Source: Paracoccus haematequi
Lineage (GTDB): Bacteria; Pseudomonadota; Alphaproteobacteria; Rhodobacterales; Rhodobacteraceae
Reading direction: 5' to 3'
Assembly (NCBI RefSeq): GCF_900631945.1
Contig: NZ_UZWE01000028.1
Location: 1-64,000, forward strand
Length of the DNA: 64,000 bases
In this document: one piece after another, positions 31,785 to 40,219 of the stretch
How positions within the stretch are numbered: the stretch's first letter is position 1
Layout: every line of letters begins with the position of its first letter
Translations under genes and position numbers: made by a program
The notes under the pieces: generated by a model
The model's database searches: none
What the model saw: only the letters and a program-made list of their open reading frames with translations
What the model was told of the DNA's origin: nothing

Positions 31785-33314
31785 ATGCTGGACGCCGCCC
31801 CCCAGACCAGCGGCCTGATCTGCCGCAATCTTTCCAAGGCCTTCGGGCCGGTGAAGGTCTTGCGCAATATCGATCTTGCGCTGCAGCCCGGATCGGTGTT
31901 GGGCCTCATCGGCGAGAACGGCGCAGGCAAATCGACCTTCAACAACATCATCGCGGGCGTCCTGTCCCCCACCGAGGGCCAGATTTGGCTGGACGGGACG
32001 CCTTATCGGCCCCATTCCCCCTGGGACGCGCTGGATCGGGGCGTGGCGCTGATCCACCAGGAAATCCGGCTGCTGCCCGGTCTGTCCGTGGCCGAGAACC
32101 TGTTCCTCGCCCGCCAGCCCGTCCGTGGCGGCCGCGTCGATCGCGCCGCGATGGTCGAGGAAAGCGCGGCGATCCTTGCCAGCCTTGGCGTTCATCTGGA
32201 CCCGCGCCGCCCGGTGCGCGGTCTGTCAACGGCCACCCAGCAGAGCATCGAGATCGCCAAGGCCCTGCTGCGCGAGCCGCGCTATGTCATCTTCGACGAG
32301 CCGACCGCTTCGCTGGGGGAAAGCGATGCCGAGTTGATCTTCGAGCAGATCGACCGGCTGCGGGCAGGCGGGACCGGAATCATCTACGTTTCGCACCGGC
32401 TGGACGAGATCGGCCGCCTTGCCGACAGCGTCGTCTGCTTCCGTGATGGACAGAAGGTCGCGGACTGGCCGACCGCGCCCGTCCCGAAGCAGGATCTCAT
32501 CGACGCGATGGTCGGCCGTGCCTTCGTCTTCCAGCACCATGCGCCCAAACCCCCCAGCTCCAAGGTCGTGTTGAGTGTCCGGGGACTGACCCGCGCGGAC
32601 GCCTTCCGCGACATCAGCTTCGATTTGCACGAGGGCGAGATCCTGGGCTTTGCCGGCCTGGTCGGCGCGCGACGGACCGATGTGGTGCGGGCGCTGGCAG
32701 GCGCCGACCGCGCGGATGCGGGCGAGGTGCGGCTGGACGGGGCGCCGGTGGCGCTTGGCAGCCCCCGCGCCGCGATCGACGCGGGTATCGTCATGGTCCC
32801 CGAGGATCGCAAGGGGTTGGGACTGAACCTCGACCGCTCGGCCTCGGCCAACATTACTCTGCCGTGGGAAGCGGGACTGGCGCGCGGCGGGCTGATCCGC
32901 CCCCGCGATGTCGAGAGCCTGGGCCGCGAGCAGCGCAGCCGCTTCGACATTCGCGGCCGGATGGAACTGCCGGTCAGCGCCATGTCGGGCGGCAACCAGC
33001 AGAAGGTTCTTCTGGCCAAGTGGCTGGTGCGCGACCCCCGTGTCTTCATCGTGGACGAGCCGACTCGCGGCGTCGATGTCGGTGCCAAGATGGCAATTTA
33101 CCAGATCATCCGCGACCTTGCCGCCAGCGGCATCGCCGTGATCGTCGTCTCGTCCGAACTCGAGGAGGTGCTGGGTCTCTCGCACCGTGTTCTCGTCATG
33201 TCCGAGGGGCGCCAGACCGGCATTCTCGACCGCCATGAGGCGACCCCGCCGCGCGTCATGGCGCTGGCCGTCGGCGACCGGACCGGCGCCGAGATCCTGC
33301 AACCGACCGGCTGA
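31785..33314 (+). CDS. Ribose-type dual ABC ATPase (importer 2)
   Basis: The 509-aa tandem ATPase belongs to the RbsA class. Domain 1: Walker A GENGAGKSTFNN, signature-like LSTATQQSIEIAKAL, Walker B YVIFDEPTASL. Domain 2: degenerate P-loop GFAGLVGARRTD, intact MSGGNQQKVLLAKWL and Walker B VFIVDEPTRGVDVGAK. This is the ordinary pattern for the family, in contrast to the ATPase of importer 1. GAAAGGAG precedes the ATG. Confidence 0.93.
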   Translation: MLDAAPQTSGLICRNLSKAFGPVKVLRNIDLALQPGSVLGLIGENGAGKSTFNNIIAGVLSPTEGQIWLDGTPYRPHSPWDALDRGVALIHQEIRLLPGLSVAENLFLARQPVRGGRVDRAAMVEESAAILASLGVHLDPRRPVRGLSTATQQSIEIAKALLREPRYVIFDEPTASLGESDAELIFEQIDRLRAGGTGIIYVSHRLDEIGRLADSVVCFRDGQKVADWPTAPVPKQDLIDAMVGRAFVFQHHAPKPPSSKVVLSVRGLTRADAFRDISFDLHEGEILGFAGLVGARRTDVVRALAGADRADAGEVRLDGAPVALGSPRAAIDAGIVMVPEDRKGLGLNLDRSASANITLPWEAGLARGGLIRPRDVESLGREQRSRFDIRGRMELPVSAMSGGNQQKVLLAKWLVRDPRVFIVDEPTRGVDVGAKMAIYQIIRDLAASGIAVIVVSSELEEVLGLSHRVLVMSEGRQTGILDRHEATPPRVMALAVGDRTGAEILQPTG

Positions 33315-33326
33315 GAAGGAACACCC

Positions 33327-34319
33327 ATGTCCGACCTGAACCACTCTCCCCGCGTCTCGGCCGCCCCCAGGCTCGGCGAGGGTCCGAGCCCGCTGAAGCG
33401 CGCCGTCGCCGCCGTGCCCGGCCCGCTCTGGGGGCTGTTGCTGGTCTGCGCGGTCTTCGCCTGGCTGTCGCCCTATTTCCTGACCTCACGCAACCTCATC
33501 AACATCTTCAGCCAGGTTTCCGAGATCGGTATCATGGCGGCCGGGGCCGCGCTGGTCATCATCATCGGCGGGATCGACCTGTCGGTCGGCGCGGTGCTGG
33601 CGGTTAGCTTGATGGTGAATGCCTGGCTTTACCGGGATTTCGGCCTGCCCTTCGGCCTCTCGGCGCTGGCGGGTCTAGGCGTCGGTGCCTTCGTCGGGCT
33701 GATCAACGGCGTTCTGTCCACCTATGGCCGCATCCAGCCCTTCGTGGCGACGCTGGCGACCATGTCCGCCTGCTCGGGCATCGCGCTGTTCATTACCAAC
33801 GGCGCGCCGATCACCGGCTTTCCCGAATGGTTCACCAACCTCTCTCGGATCCGCCTGTTCGGAATACCGCTGGAGATGATCCTGCTCTTTGCCGTCTACT
33901 TGGCAGTCGCATTCTGGCTGCACTTCCGCCCCACGGGCCGCTCGCTCTATGCCATCGGCGGCAATGAAGAGGTCGCGCGCCTGTCGGGCATCCGCACCCG
34001 CCGTGTCAAGGTGCTGGTCTATGTCATCGCCGGCACGCTGGCCGCGCTGGCCGGGCTGATCCTGGGATCGCGGCTGGACTCGGCCCATCCAACGGCCGGC
34101 ATCGCCGATCTTCTGTCGGTCATCGCGGTCGTCGTCATCGGAGGGGCCAGTCTGGCCGGCGGTTCGGGCGGGATGCTGGGCACCTTCATAGGGCTTCTAA
34201 TCATCGGCGTGCTGCAGAACGGGATGGCCTTGCTGAACGTCTCGCCAAATCTGCAGCCGGTCGTGATCGGCGTCGCGATCATCCTAGCGGTCATGCTGGA
34301 CCGCAAATCCAAGATCTGA
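33327..34319 (+). CDS. Ribose-type ABC importer permease (importer 2)
   Basis: The 330-aa BPD_transp_2 permease has IIIGGIDLSVGAVLAVSL, IQPFVATLATMSACSG, the coupling loop AIGGNEEVARLSGIRTRRVK and VVIGGASLAGGSGGMLGT. A single permease gene is present, so the channel is presumably a homodimer. It follows the ATPase gene by 12 bases, with AGAAGGA as ribosome site. Confidence 0.93.
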   Translation: MSDLNHSPRVSAAPRLGEGPSPLKRAVAAVPGPLWGLLLVCAVFAWLSPYFLTSRNLINIFSQVSEIGIMAAGAALVIIIGGIDLSVGAVLAVSLMVNAWLYRDFGLPFGLSALAGLGVGAFVGLINGVLSTYGRIQPFVATLATMSACSGIALFITNGAPITGFPEWFTNLSRIRLFGIPLEMILLFAVYLAVAFWLHFRPTGRSLYAIGGNEEVARLSGIRTRRVKVLVYVIAGTLAALAGLILGSRLDSAHPTAGIADLLSVIAVVVIGGASLAGGSGGMLGTFIGLLIIGVLQNGMALLNVSPNLQPVVIGVAIILAVMLDRKSKI

Positions 34320-34344
34320 CACCCACCTGAGGAAAGGCTGACCC

Positions 34345-35811
34345 ATGGCCCTCGATCTTGCGCTCAGCGATCTGTCGCATCTGGACCGCATCCGCCGGGT
34401 GCTGGCCGAGAACGATCCCAACGGCCAGTTCGCCGCGTTGAACATGGCCGAGGTGCATGTCTCGGAAAACGCGCTGGACCTTCTGCCCGAAGTGCTGGCC
34501 CGCCATCTGACTGCGGCCGGTCGCACACCCGGCCCCGGCACGCGCGTCTGCATCGTGGTCGATCCGGTGCTGATCCTGCGGCAGGGCGCGGATCTCAAGG
34601 CAATGGTGCAGGAACTGATCGGTGCCCATCATCACGCCGTTCGTGTCGTGATGGATGATGGCCATCCGATCCTGCATGCGGACGAGAAGGTGCTGGACGC
34701 CGCCGCCGCCGCCTGCGCCGGCGCGGATGCCATCGTCTCTGTCGGAGGCGGGACCATCACGGATGTCGCCAAGATCGCGGCCGAGCGGGCAGGCGTGCCG
34801 GTCCATGTGGTGATCCAGACCGCCGCCTCGGTCGACGGCTTCACCGACAATTTTGCGGTCGTCCTGCAGAACGGCGTCAAGACGACGCTGCCCTCGCGCT
34901 GGCCCGAGGCAGTGCTGACCGACACGCAGGTTATCGCCGCGGCGCCGCAATACCTCAATGCCTCGGGCTTCGGCGAGCTTCTGTCGATGTATTCCGCCCC
35001 GGGCGACTGGTTCCTTGCGGCCCGAATGGGCATGGACAAGCGCTTCGCGCCCGTGCTGCTAGACATGCTGGCCCTCTGCGGCGAAGGGGTCGAGGACTGG
35101 TCCGCCGGCGTCGGCCGTGCCGACCCCGATGCCTGCGCCCGGCTGGCGACTGCGTTGGCGATGCGCGGGATCGTGACGGGGGTGGGGGGCACCACCGCCT
35201 CGCTCTCGGGGATGGAGCATCTGGTCAGTCACATGCTGGACATGGTGAACGGAGAGCTTCATGCCCCGACCGGGCTTCACGGCGCGCAGGTCGGCGTCGG
35301 CTCGGTCATCCGCGCTGCCGCATGGGAAGAGTTCCGGGACCGTGTCGCGCGGGACGGGCTGCCCGTTGCGCGGCTGTTCCAGGACCCTGCAAGTGCCGAG
35401 CCCGCGCTGCGGGACGCTTTTGCCTGGCTGGATCCGAAGGGCCGCATTGGCGGCGAATGCTGGTCGCGCTACCGCGCCAAGCTGGATCTGTGGCACGCCG
35501 CCCACCCGCAGGTCGAGGCCGCCTTCGCCGATTGGGACGCACTGACGGCGGAGCATGACCGGCTTTGCTTTGGCGCTGGTGCCATCGCGCGTTATCTGCA
35601 TCGGGCAGGCGCGCCGATGCGCTTTGCCGATCTCGAGCCTGCGCCCTCGGCCGAGCGTATCCATTGGGTCACCGGCAATTGCCAGTTCATGCGCGAACGT
35701 TTCACGGTCGCCGACCTTCTGCTTCTGGCGGGTTGGTGGACGGATGCGGATGTCGCCCGCGTGCTGGACCGTGCCGAAGCCGCTTGTGCCGCCGCCGAAA
35801 GGGGGGCCTGA
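34345..35811 (+). CDS. sn-Glycerol-1-phosphate dehydrogenase-like iron/zinc-dependent dehydrogenase (AraM/EgsA family)
   Basis: The 488-aa protein matches the glycerol-1-phosphate dehydrogenase branch of the Fe/Zn alcohol dehydrogenase superfamily. It shows VSVGGGTITDVAKIAA (NAD-binding, about 131-146), QTAASVDGFTDNFAVV (metal Asp), SMYSAPGDWFLA and GMEHLVSHMLDM with metal-binding histidines. The family interconverts sn-glycerol-1-phosphate and dihydroxyacetone phosphate. Here it is about 90 residues longer than typical bacterial AraM, mostly in the C-terminal half. Since a GlpD-like enzyme for the opposite enantiomer is in the same operon, it may let the cell use both forms, but the true substrate could be another polyol phosphate. 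Confidence 0.85.
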   Translation: MALDLALSDLSHLDRIRRVLAENDPNGQFAALNMAEVHVSENALDLLPEVLARHLTAAGRTPGPGTRVCIVVDPVLILRQGADLKAMVQELIGAHHHAVRVVMDDGHPILHADEKVLDAAAAACAGADAIVSVGGGTITDVAKIAAERAGVPVHVVIQTAASVDGFTDNFAVVLQNGVKTTLPSRWPEAVLTDTQVIAAAPQYLNASGFGELLSMYSAPGDWFLAARMGMDKRFAPVLLDMLALCGEGVEDWSAGVGRADPDACARLATALAMRGIVTGVGGTTASLSGMEHLVSHMLDMVNGELHAPTGLHGAQVGVGSVIRAAAWEEFRDRVARDGLPVARLFQDPASAEPALRDAFAWLDPKGRIGGECWSRYRAKLDLWHAAHPQVEAAFADWDALTAEHDRLCFGAGAIARYLHRAGAPMRFADLEPAPSAERIHWVTGNCQFMRERFTVADLLLLAGWWTDADVARVLDRAEAACAAAERGA

Positions 35812-37328
35812 TGGGCGACCTGGTCCTGGCGGTCGATTGTTCGACGACGGCCGCCAAGGCGGTGGTCTGGGACATGTCGGGGCGCGCCGTCAGCATGGGG
35901 CGCGAGGGGTTCGCCCATTCCGCCCCCCATCCCGGCTGGGGCGAACAGGACCCCACCGATTGGTGGTCGGCCACCGTTACTGCCATCGGCAAGGCTTGCC
36001 GCCAGATCGACACGTCGCGCCTGGCGGCCCTGGCGATCACCCATCAGCGCGAGACCTTCGCCTGCCTCGACCGCGCGGGCAACGCGCTGCGCCCGGCGAT
36101 GCTGTGGCTGGACACCCGCGCTACGGCAGAGGTCGACCGCTTTGGCAGCGACGCGACCCATGCCGCCACGGGCAAGCCCCCCAACACGGCCACCAGCTGG
36201 TTCAAGCTGAAATGGCTGCAGCAGCACGAACCCCGGACCCTGGAGGCGACGGACAAGGTCGTCGACGTGCATTCCTATCTGGTCCACCGCCTGACCGGGG
36301 AATGGGCGACCTCCTGGGGCAGCGTCGATCCGCTTGGCGTGTTGGACATGCGCCGCTTTGCGTTGGACGACAAGCTGATCGGCGATGTGGGCCTGGACCT
36401 TGCGCATTTCCCCGAGGTTCACGCGCCCGGCACGATCCTGGGCCGACTGGCGCCCGACATCGCGGCGCTGCTGGGCCTGACGCCGGGCCTGCCGGTGGTG
36501 GCGGGCCTGGGCGACGGGCAGGCGGCGGGACTGGGCGCGGGCATCACCCGTCCGGGCGAGGCCTATCTGAACCTGGGGACCGGCATCGTGTCGGGCACCT
36601 TCAGCGCCGATTACCGCACCGACCGCTGTTTCCGCACCATGACCGGCGGCATCCCCGGCACCTATCTGCTGGAGACCTTCTTCGGCGGCGGCACCTACAA
36701 CATCACCTGGTTCACCGAACGCTTCTCGGATATCGGCACCCGACCCTTCGGCCTGAACCTGATCCCCGAGCAGGTTCTCGAGACCGCCGCCGCCGACCTG
36801 CCAGCCGGGTCCGAGGGGCTTCTGGCGCTGCCCTATCTGACCGGCGTCCTGACGCCCTATTGGGACAGCAATGCGCGCGGCGTACTGTTCGGCCTCAGCC
36901 CCCGGCACGGCAAGGCGCATCTGTTCCGCGCCACCCTTGAGGGCCTGGCACTGGAGCAGCGCCTGTCCACCGTCGGCGCCGAAGATGCGATCGGCGCGAG
37001 GACCGACCGATTCCTGCTGATGGGCGGGGGCACGCGCAGCGCGTTGTGGTGCCAGATCATCGCCGATGTCCTGGAGCGCCCCATCGAGATCGCCCGTGAG
37101 GCCGAGGCGACCTGCCTCGGAGCGGGGATGCTGGCCGCAACGGGGGCGGGGCTTTTCACCGACGCGGCCGAGGCCGCCTCGGCCATGAGCGCCACGGGCC
37201 GCGTCTACCACCCTGACCCGCGCGAAAGCGCCCGCTATTCGGAACTGTTCGACATCTATCGCAGCCTCTACCCTGCGCTGCGCCAGCAGTTCGGCCGCCT
37301 CAAGGAATTTCAGCATGAACCCGCCTGA
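35811..37328 (+). CDS. FGGY-family carbohydrate/polyol kinase 2
   Basis: The 505-aa kinase has VLAVDCSTTAAKAVVWD at the N-terminus, GWGEQDPTDWW, ITHQRETFACLD, WLDTRA (substrate loop), NLGTGIVSGTFS and the ATP-domain LLMGGGTRSALWCQIIADVL. It resembles glycerol/xylulose-type FGGY kinases and is clearly distinct from kinase 1 at 22276-23772. The ATG overlaps the preceding stop (TGATG) and GGGGGG lies upstream. It overlaps the next gene by 14 bases. Two different FGGY kinases in one cluster suggest two substrates or two successive phosphorylations. Confidence 0.9.
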   Translation: MGDLVLAVDCSTTAAKAVVWDMSGRAVSMGREGFAHSAPHPGWGEQDPTDWWSATVTAIGKACRQIDTSRLAALAITHQRETFACLDRAGNALRPAMLWLDTRATAEVDRFGSDATHAATGKPPNTATSWFKLKWLQQHEPRTLEATDKVVDVHSYLVHRLTGEWATSWGSVDPLGVLDMRRFALDDKLIGDVGLDLAHFPEVHAPGTILGRLAPDIAALLGLTPGLPVVAGLGDGQAAGLGAGITRPGEAYLNLGTGIVSGTFSADYRTDRCFRTMTGGIPGTYLLETFFGGGTYNITWFTERFSDIGTRPFGLNLIPEQVLETAAADLPAGSEGLLALPYLTGVLTPYWDSNARGVLFGLSPRHGKAHLFRATLEGLALEQRLSTVGAEDAIGARTDRFLLMGGGTRSALWCQIIADVLERPIEIAREAEATCLGAGMLAATGAGLFTDAAEAASAMSATGRVYHPDPRESARYSELFDIYRSLYPALRQQFGRLKEFQHEPA

Positions 37329-38223
37329 TCTTGCCATCGAAGACCGTTATGCCTCGCTGTCGCTGGACCAAGCCTGGACACGCTATGAATCCATCCGGGA
37401 CCGTCTGCCCCCGGCCGCGCGTCGGGGCCGGATGCGGACGGCCGCACGGCTCCTGGACGTGGCGCAGGACTATGACGGGTTTCTCTTCGACAGCTTCGGC
37501 GTCCTGAATGTCGGCGAGACGGTCATTCCTGGCGCGGCGGAATGCCTGCGTGACCTGCGCGCAAGAGGCAAGCGGTTCTGCATCCTGACCAACGCGGCAA
37601 GTTACGGAGTGGACACGGCCTTGGCCAAATATCGGCGGATGGGGCTGGACGTGCGCGCAGACGAGGTCGTCTCCAGCCGCGATGTCGCTTTCGCGCATCT
37701 CTCGGGACGGGGCTGGGCCGCCATCGCGGCATCTGGCGACGGGTTCGAGGATGCGCCGGCTCCCCTGACCGACCTGTTGGCGATCACCGACTGGGACACG
37801 CCCGACGGATTCGTCTTCCTGTCCTCGATCCGTTGGAACGCCGGGCTTCAGGACCGGCTGATAGCCAGCCTTCACCGGCGGCCCCGGCCCGTCATCATCG
37901 GCAACCCCGACTTGGTTGCCCCGCGCGAAGGTGGGCTCAGCCTCGAACCGGGCTTCTGGGGGCATGACCTGCAGGACCGGACCGGCATCGTGCCACGTTT
38001 CTTCGGCAAACCCTATCGCGAAGCCTTCGATGCCGGCCTCGCCCGCCTGAGCGGCCGCGTCGCAATGGTGGGTGACACGCTGCACACCGACATCCTGGGC
38101 GGGATGGACGTGGGCTGCGACACGATCTTAGTGACGCATTATGGAATTTTGGTCGGCTGTGAGGTCGGCGCGCTGATCGCTCAGAGCGGCATCCTTCCCG
38201 ACCTGATCCTTCCCTCGATTTAA
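37315..38223 (+). CDS. HAD-superfamily class IIA hydrolase-like protein with altered motif I
   Basis: The 302-aa protein has the class IIA HAD layout (NagD/p-nitrophenyl phosphatase-like). Motif I reads YDGFLFDSFGVLN, motif II FCILTNAAS, and the C-terminal motifs FFGKPYREAF and AMVGDTLHTDILGGMDVG supply the lysine and aspartates. In motif I the second aspartate of the normal DxDG is a phenylalanine, as in a HAD-IIA subfamily that has DxWG instead. The general acid/base may therefore be missing or altered. The overlap with the kinase gene indicates a linked role, perhaps dephosphorylating a pathway intermediate. It is the last gene of the operon. Confidence 0.82.
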   Translation: MNPPDLAIEDRYASLSLDQAWTRYESIRDRLPPAARRGRMRTAARLLDVAQDYDGFLFDSFGVLNVGETVIPGAAECLRDLRARGKRFCILTNAASYGVDTALAKYRRMGLDVRADEVVSSRDVAFAHLSGRGWAAIAASGDGFEDAPAPLTDLLAITDWDTPDGFVFLSSIRWNAGLQDRLIASLHRRPRPVIIGNPDLVAPREGGLSLEPGFWGHDLQDRTGIVPRFFGKPYREAFDAGLARLSGRVAMVGDTLHTDILGGMDVGCDTILVTHYGILVGCEVGALIAQSGILPDLILPSI

Positions 38224-38352
38224 GTGTTAGATCAATTGGATATACACCCCTCGAAATCAACCTCCCTTCTTAATTAAGCGGATTTTCGCATGCGGCAACC
38301 TGGCGATGGCTGCAGCTCTGGACAGGCACGGTCTCCTAGAGGGCGTCTTCAT
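38224..38352. other. Short intergenic stretch between the catabolic operon and the IS remnant
   Basis: The first 60 bases are AT-rich (AATTGGATATAC, TTCTTAATTAAGC) and GC content then rises toward the IS remnant. I see no gene and no clear hairpin terminator. Confidence 0.3.
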
Positions 38353-38995
38353 TCAGGCGATCCACGCCATTGCGCAGGCAAGATCGACGAAGGCCTTGAA
38401 TGACGCGAGGGTTTTCTCGCAGCGCAGGGCGATGCGGCGGAAGCGTTTGAGACGGTTGAAGAAGCACTCGACCAGATGGCGCTCCTTGTAGAGTATCCGG
38501 TCGAGCGGCCTGTTTCCGGCGCGGCTGCGGTTGCGCTTGATCTGGGCGGCGGCGCGCAGGTCATCGGCGATCAAATCGCGCAGAGCCTTGGTGTCATCAT
38601 AGGCGGCATCTGCGATGACATGCCCGATATCCGCAAGGCCAGAGATCAGCCCTTCGGCCTGCGGGCTGTCGCCCTAATGGCCCGGTGTGATCTTGACCCG
38701 CACGGCATGAACCTTCGAGATGGTCGCGTCGATCAGCACGTATTCGAAGTCGGGATCGACGATCAACGCCTTGAAAAGGCGCTCCCACACTCCCGCACGG
38801 GACCAGCGGCGGAACCGGGTATAGACCGTTTTCCAGTGCCCCAGTTCCGGCGGCAGGTCGCGCCAGGGCGAGGCGCCACGCGCCAGCCACAGCACTGCAT
38901 CGATGAACAGCCGATTGTCGGTGCCGCTGCGGCCCCGATCCGGCCTTGCCGGGCAACAGCGGCCCGATCCGTTCCCATTGCTCGTCAGTCAGGGT
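38353..38995 (-). pseudogene. Degraded IS5-family (IS427-like) transposase
   Basis: Reading right to left, the usual IS427-group protein is recognisable in pieces: TLTDEQWERIGPLLPGKAG, then after a frameshift DNRLFIDAVLWLARGASPWRDLPPELGHW and VDPDFEYVLIDATISKVHA, then a deletion of about 35 codons, VRKITPG-like VRVKITPGH, a premature stop where QW is expected (CATTAG near 38676), DSPQAEGLISGLADIGHVIADAAYDD, and finally KERHLVECFFNRLKRFRRIALRCEKTLASF. At least one frameshift, one deletion and one stop make it inactive. No intact terminal repeats were identified. Confidence 0.75.
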
Positions 38996-39263
38996 CCGCC
39001 TCGAAGGTCGAGCGCATAGGCCAGCCGGATCGGAAAATCTTCGGTGGCAAGGAACAGCGCGGGCAGATCGCCAGCGGGGGCGCCGAGAATAGGCAGGGCA
39101 ACGCTGGTGATGCCGGAAAGCGTCACGCTGTCCTGCGTGGGGATCGCAGGCCCCACCAGTTCGGGGCGCACTGGCCGAGGCTCATGCCGAGGACGGCGGC
39201 GAAATTGGTCTTGAGCCCTGTGGGCAGGTCTTCGGCAAGGATGTTGACTGGCTTGAACGACAT
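38989..39263 (-). pseudogene. Frameshifted DUF2000-family gene
   Basis: The N-terminal part from ATG 39263 reads SFKPVNILAEDLPTGLKTNF, then AAVLGMSLGQC, a DUF2000-like start. At about 39167 the frame shifts by one base, and the continuing family sequence (PELVGPAIPTQDSVTLSGI, then ALPILGAPAGDLPALFL) is found in the next frame, ending near the IS5 remnant. DUF2000 genes often sit beside an AraC regulator, as here. Function of the family is unknown to me. Confidence 0.6.
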
Positions 39264-39332
39264 GAGAAGCGGTCCTTTTCGGAACGCTCTGCCATGGATC
39301 AGCCCGGCGAGGATTGGATTAAATTGACCTTC

Positions 39333-40118
39333 CTAATGCCGGAACAGCGCGCCCGGCGTTACGCCGTAATGGCGGCGGAACTGCCGGATGAGGTGCGCCT
39401 GATCGCAGAATCGGCTTCGATGGCTGCCCCTGAGGCCGGTGTGCCATCGAGCAACATCCGGCGCGCGCGATCCGCACGGGCCTGCACGATATGGGCGTGG
39501 GGCGTAAGCCCCGGCGCGCGTTTGAGGCTGCGGATCAGATAGGACGGATGCAACCCAACCTTGGCCGCAAGGCCGTCAAGAGTGACGCTTTCCCCGCTTC
39601 GACGCCGGCGGCGATGCGTTCTTGCAGGATCGCGACCGCGCGCGGTTCCTGCCCCGGTGCGCGAAGCTCAGCCCGGCCATGACGGGTGAATGCATAGGCC
39701 AGCACGCCATGCACTGCTTCCTCTATCGCCAACCGCCAGTCCGGCCGTTCAACCGTCGGGCCAGAACGTGCAAAGCCCGTGTCAACCGGAAACCATGATC
39801 ACGCGGTGCAATCTCGGCAAAGCCGCGCAGATCGCGCAGGCCAAGCACGGCGCTCTCGGGAACATACAGCATGTTGTAGTGCACCCGGCCTGCGGCGGCG
39901 TGGCCCGTGTGCGGTTCTTCCGGATTCATCAGCGATAGCGAACCGGCGGGCAGCACCATGCTTTCGCCTCGACAAACGTAGCCGCCGGCTCCTTCGGCGA
40001 TGGCGCCGGTCGCGAAGCCTGCATGCGCATGACGACTGAAGGTCTGCGTGCTGAAAGCCGCTTCAAACAGTTCAATGCCATGATGCCAACTCAGATGATG
40101 ATAGCGGTTACGCTGCAT
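39333..40118 (-). pseudogene. Frameshifted AraC-family transcriptional regulator
   Basis: From ATG 40118 (AAGG upstream) the frame gives an AraC-type cupin sensor: HHGIELFEAAFSTQTFSRHAHAGF, GYVCRGESMVLPAGSLSLMNPEEPHTGHA. It stops after ARRLNGRTGGWR near 39724. A second frame continues with AIEEAVHGVLAYAFT, then a third has MHPSYLIRSLKRAPGLTPHAHIV (HTH). The final helix-turn-helix part FCDQAHLIRQFRRHYGVTP is in yet another frame and ends at 39333. At least three indels are needed to restore the gene, so it is inactive. Confidence 0.7.
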
Positions 40119-40180
40119 GCCCCTTCCAAAGCGCCAGAACAGATGATTTGTGAGTGGCGGCGTCGGCCTCAAAGCGGCTC

Positions 40181-40211
40181 AATAAGAATGGGGCGCCCCT
40201 TCGGACGCCCC
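40181..40211 (-). terminator. Probable terminator of the lytic transglycosylase gene
   Basis: On the minus strand, 9 bases after the stop, GGGGCG (40211-40206) pairs with CGCCCC (40195-40190) over a 10-base loop and is followed by ATTCTTATT, moderately T-rich. It fits an intrinsic terminator for the gene at 40220-41476. Confidence 0.5.
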
Positions 40212-40219
40212 CCTTTTCA

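Noticed and set aside
13755..38223. Plain ribose or xylose operon
   Set aside because: No ribokinase, RpiB, xylose isomerase or similar gene; the enzyme set points to polyol-phosphate-type chemistry.
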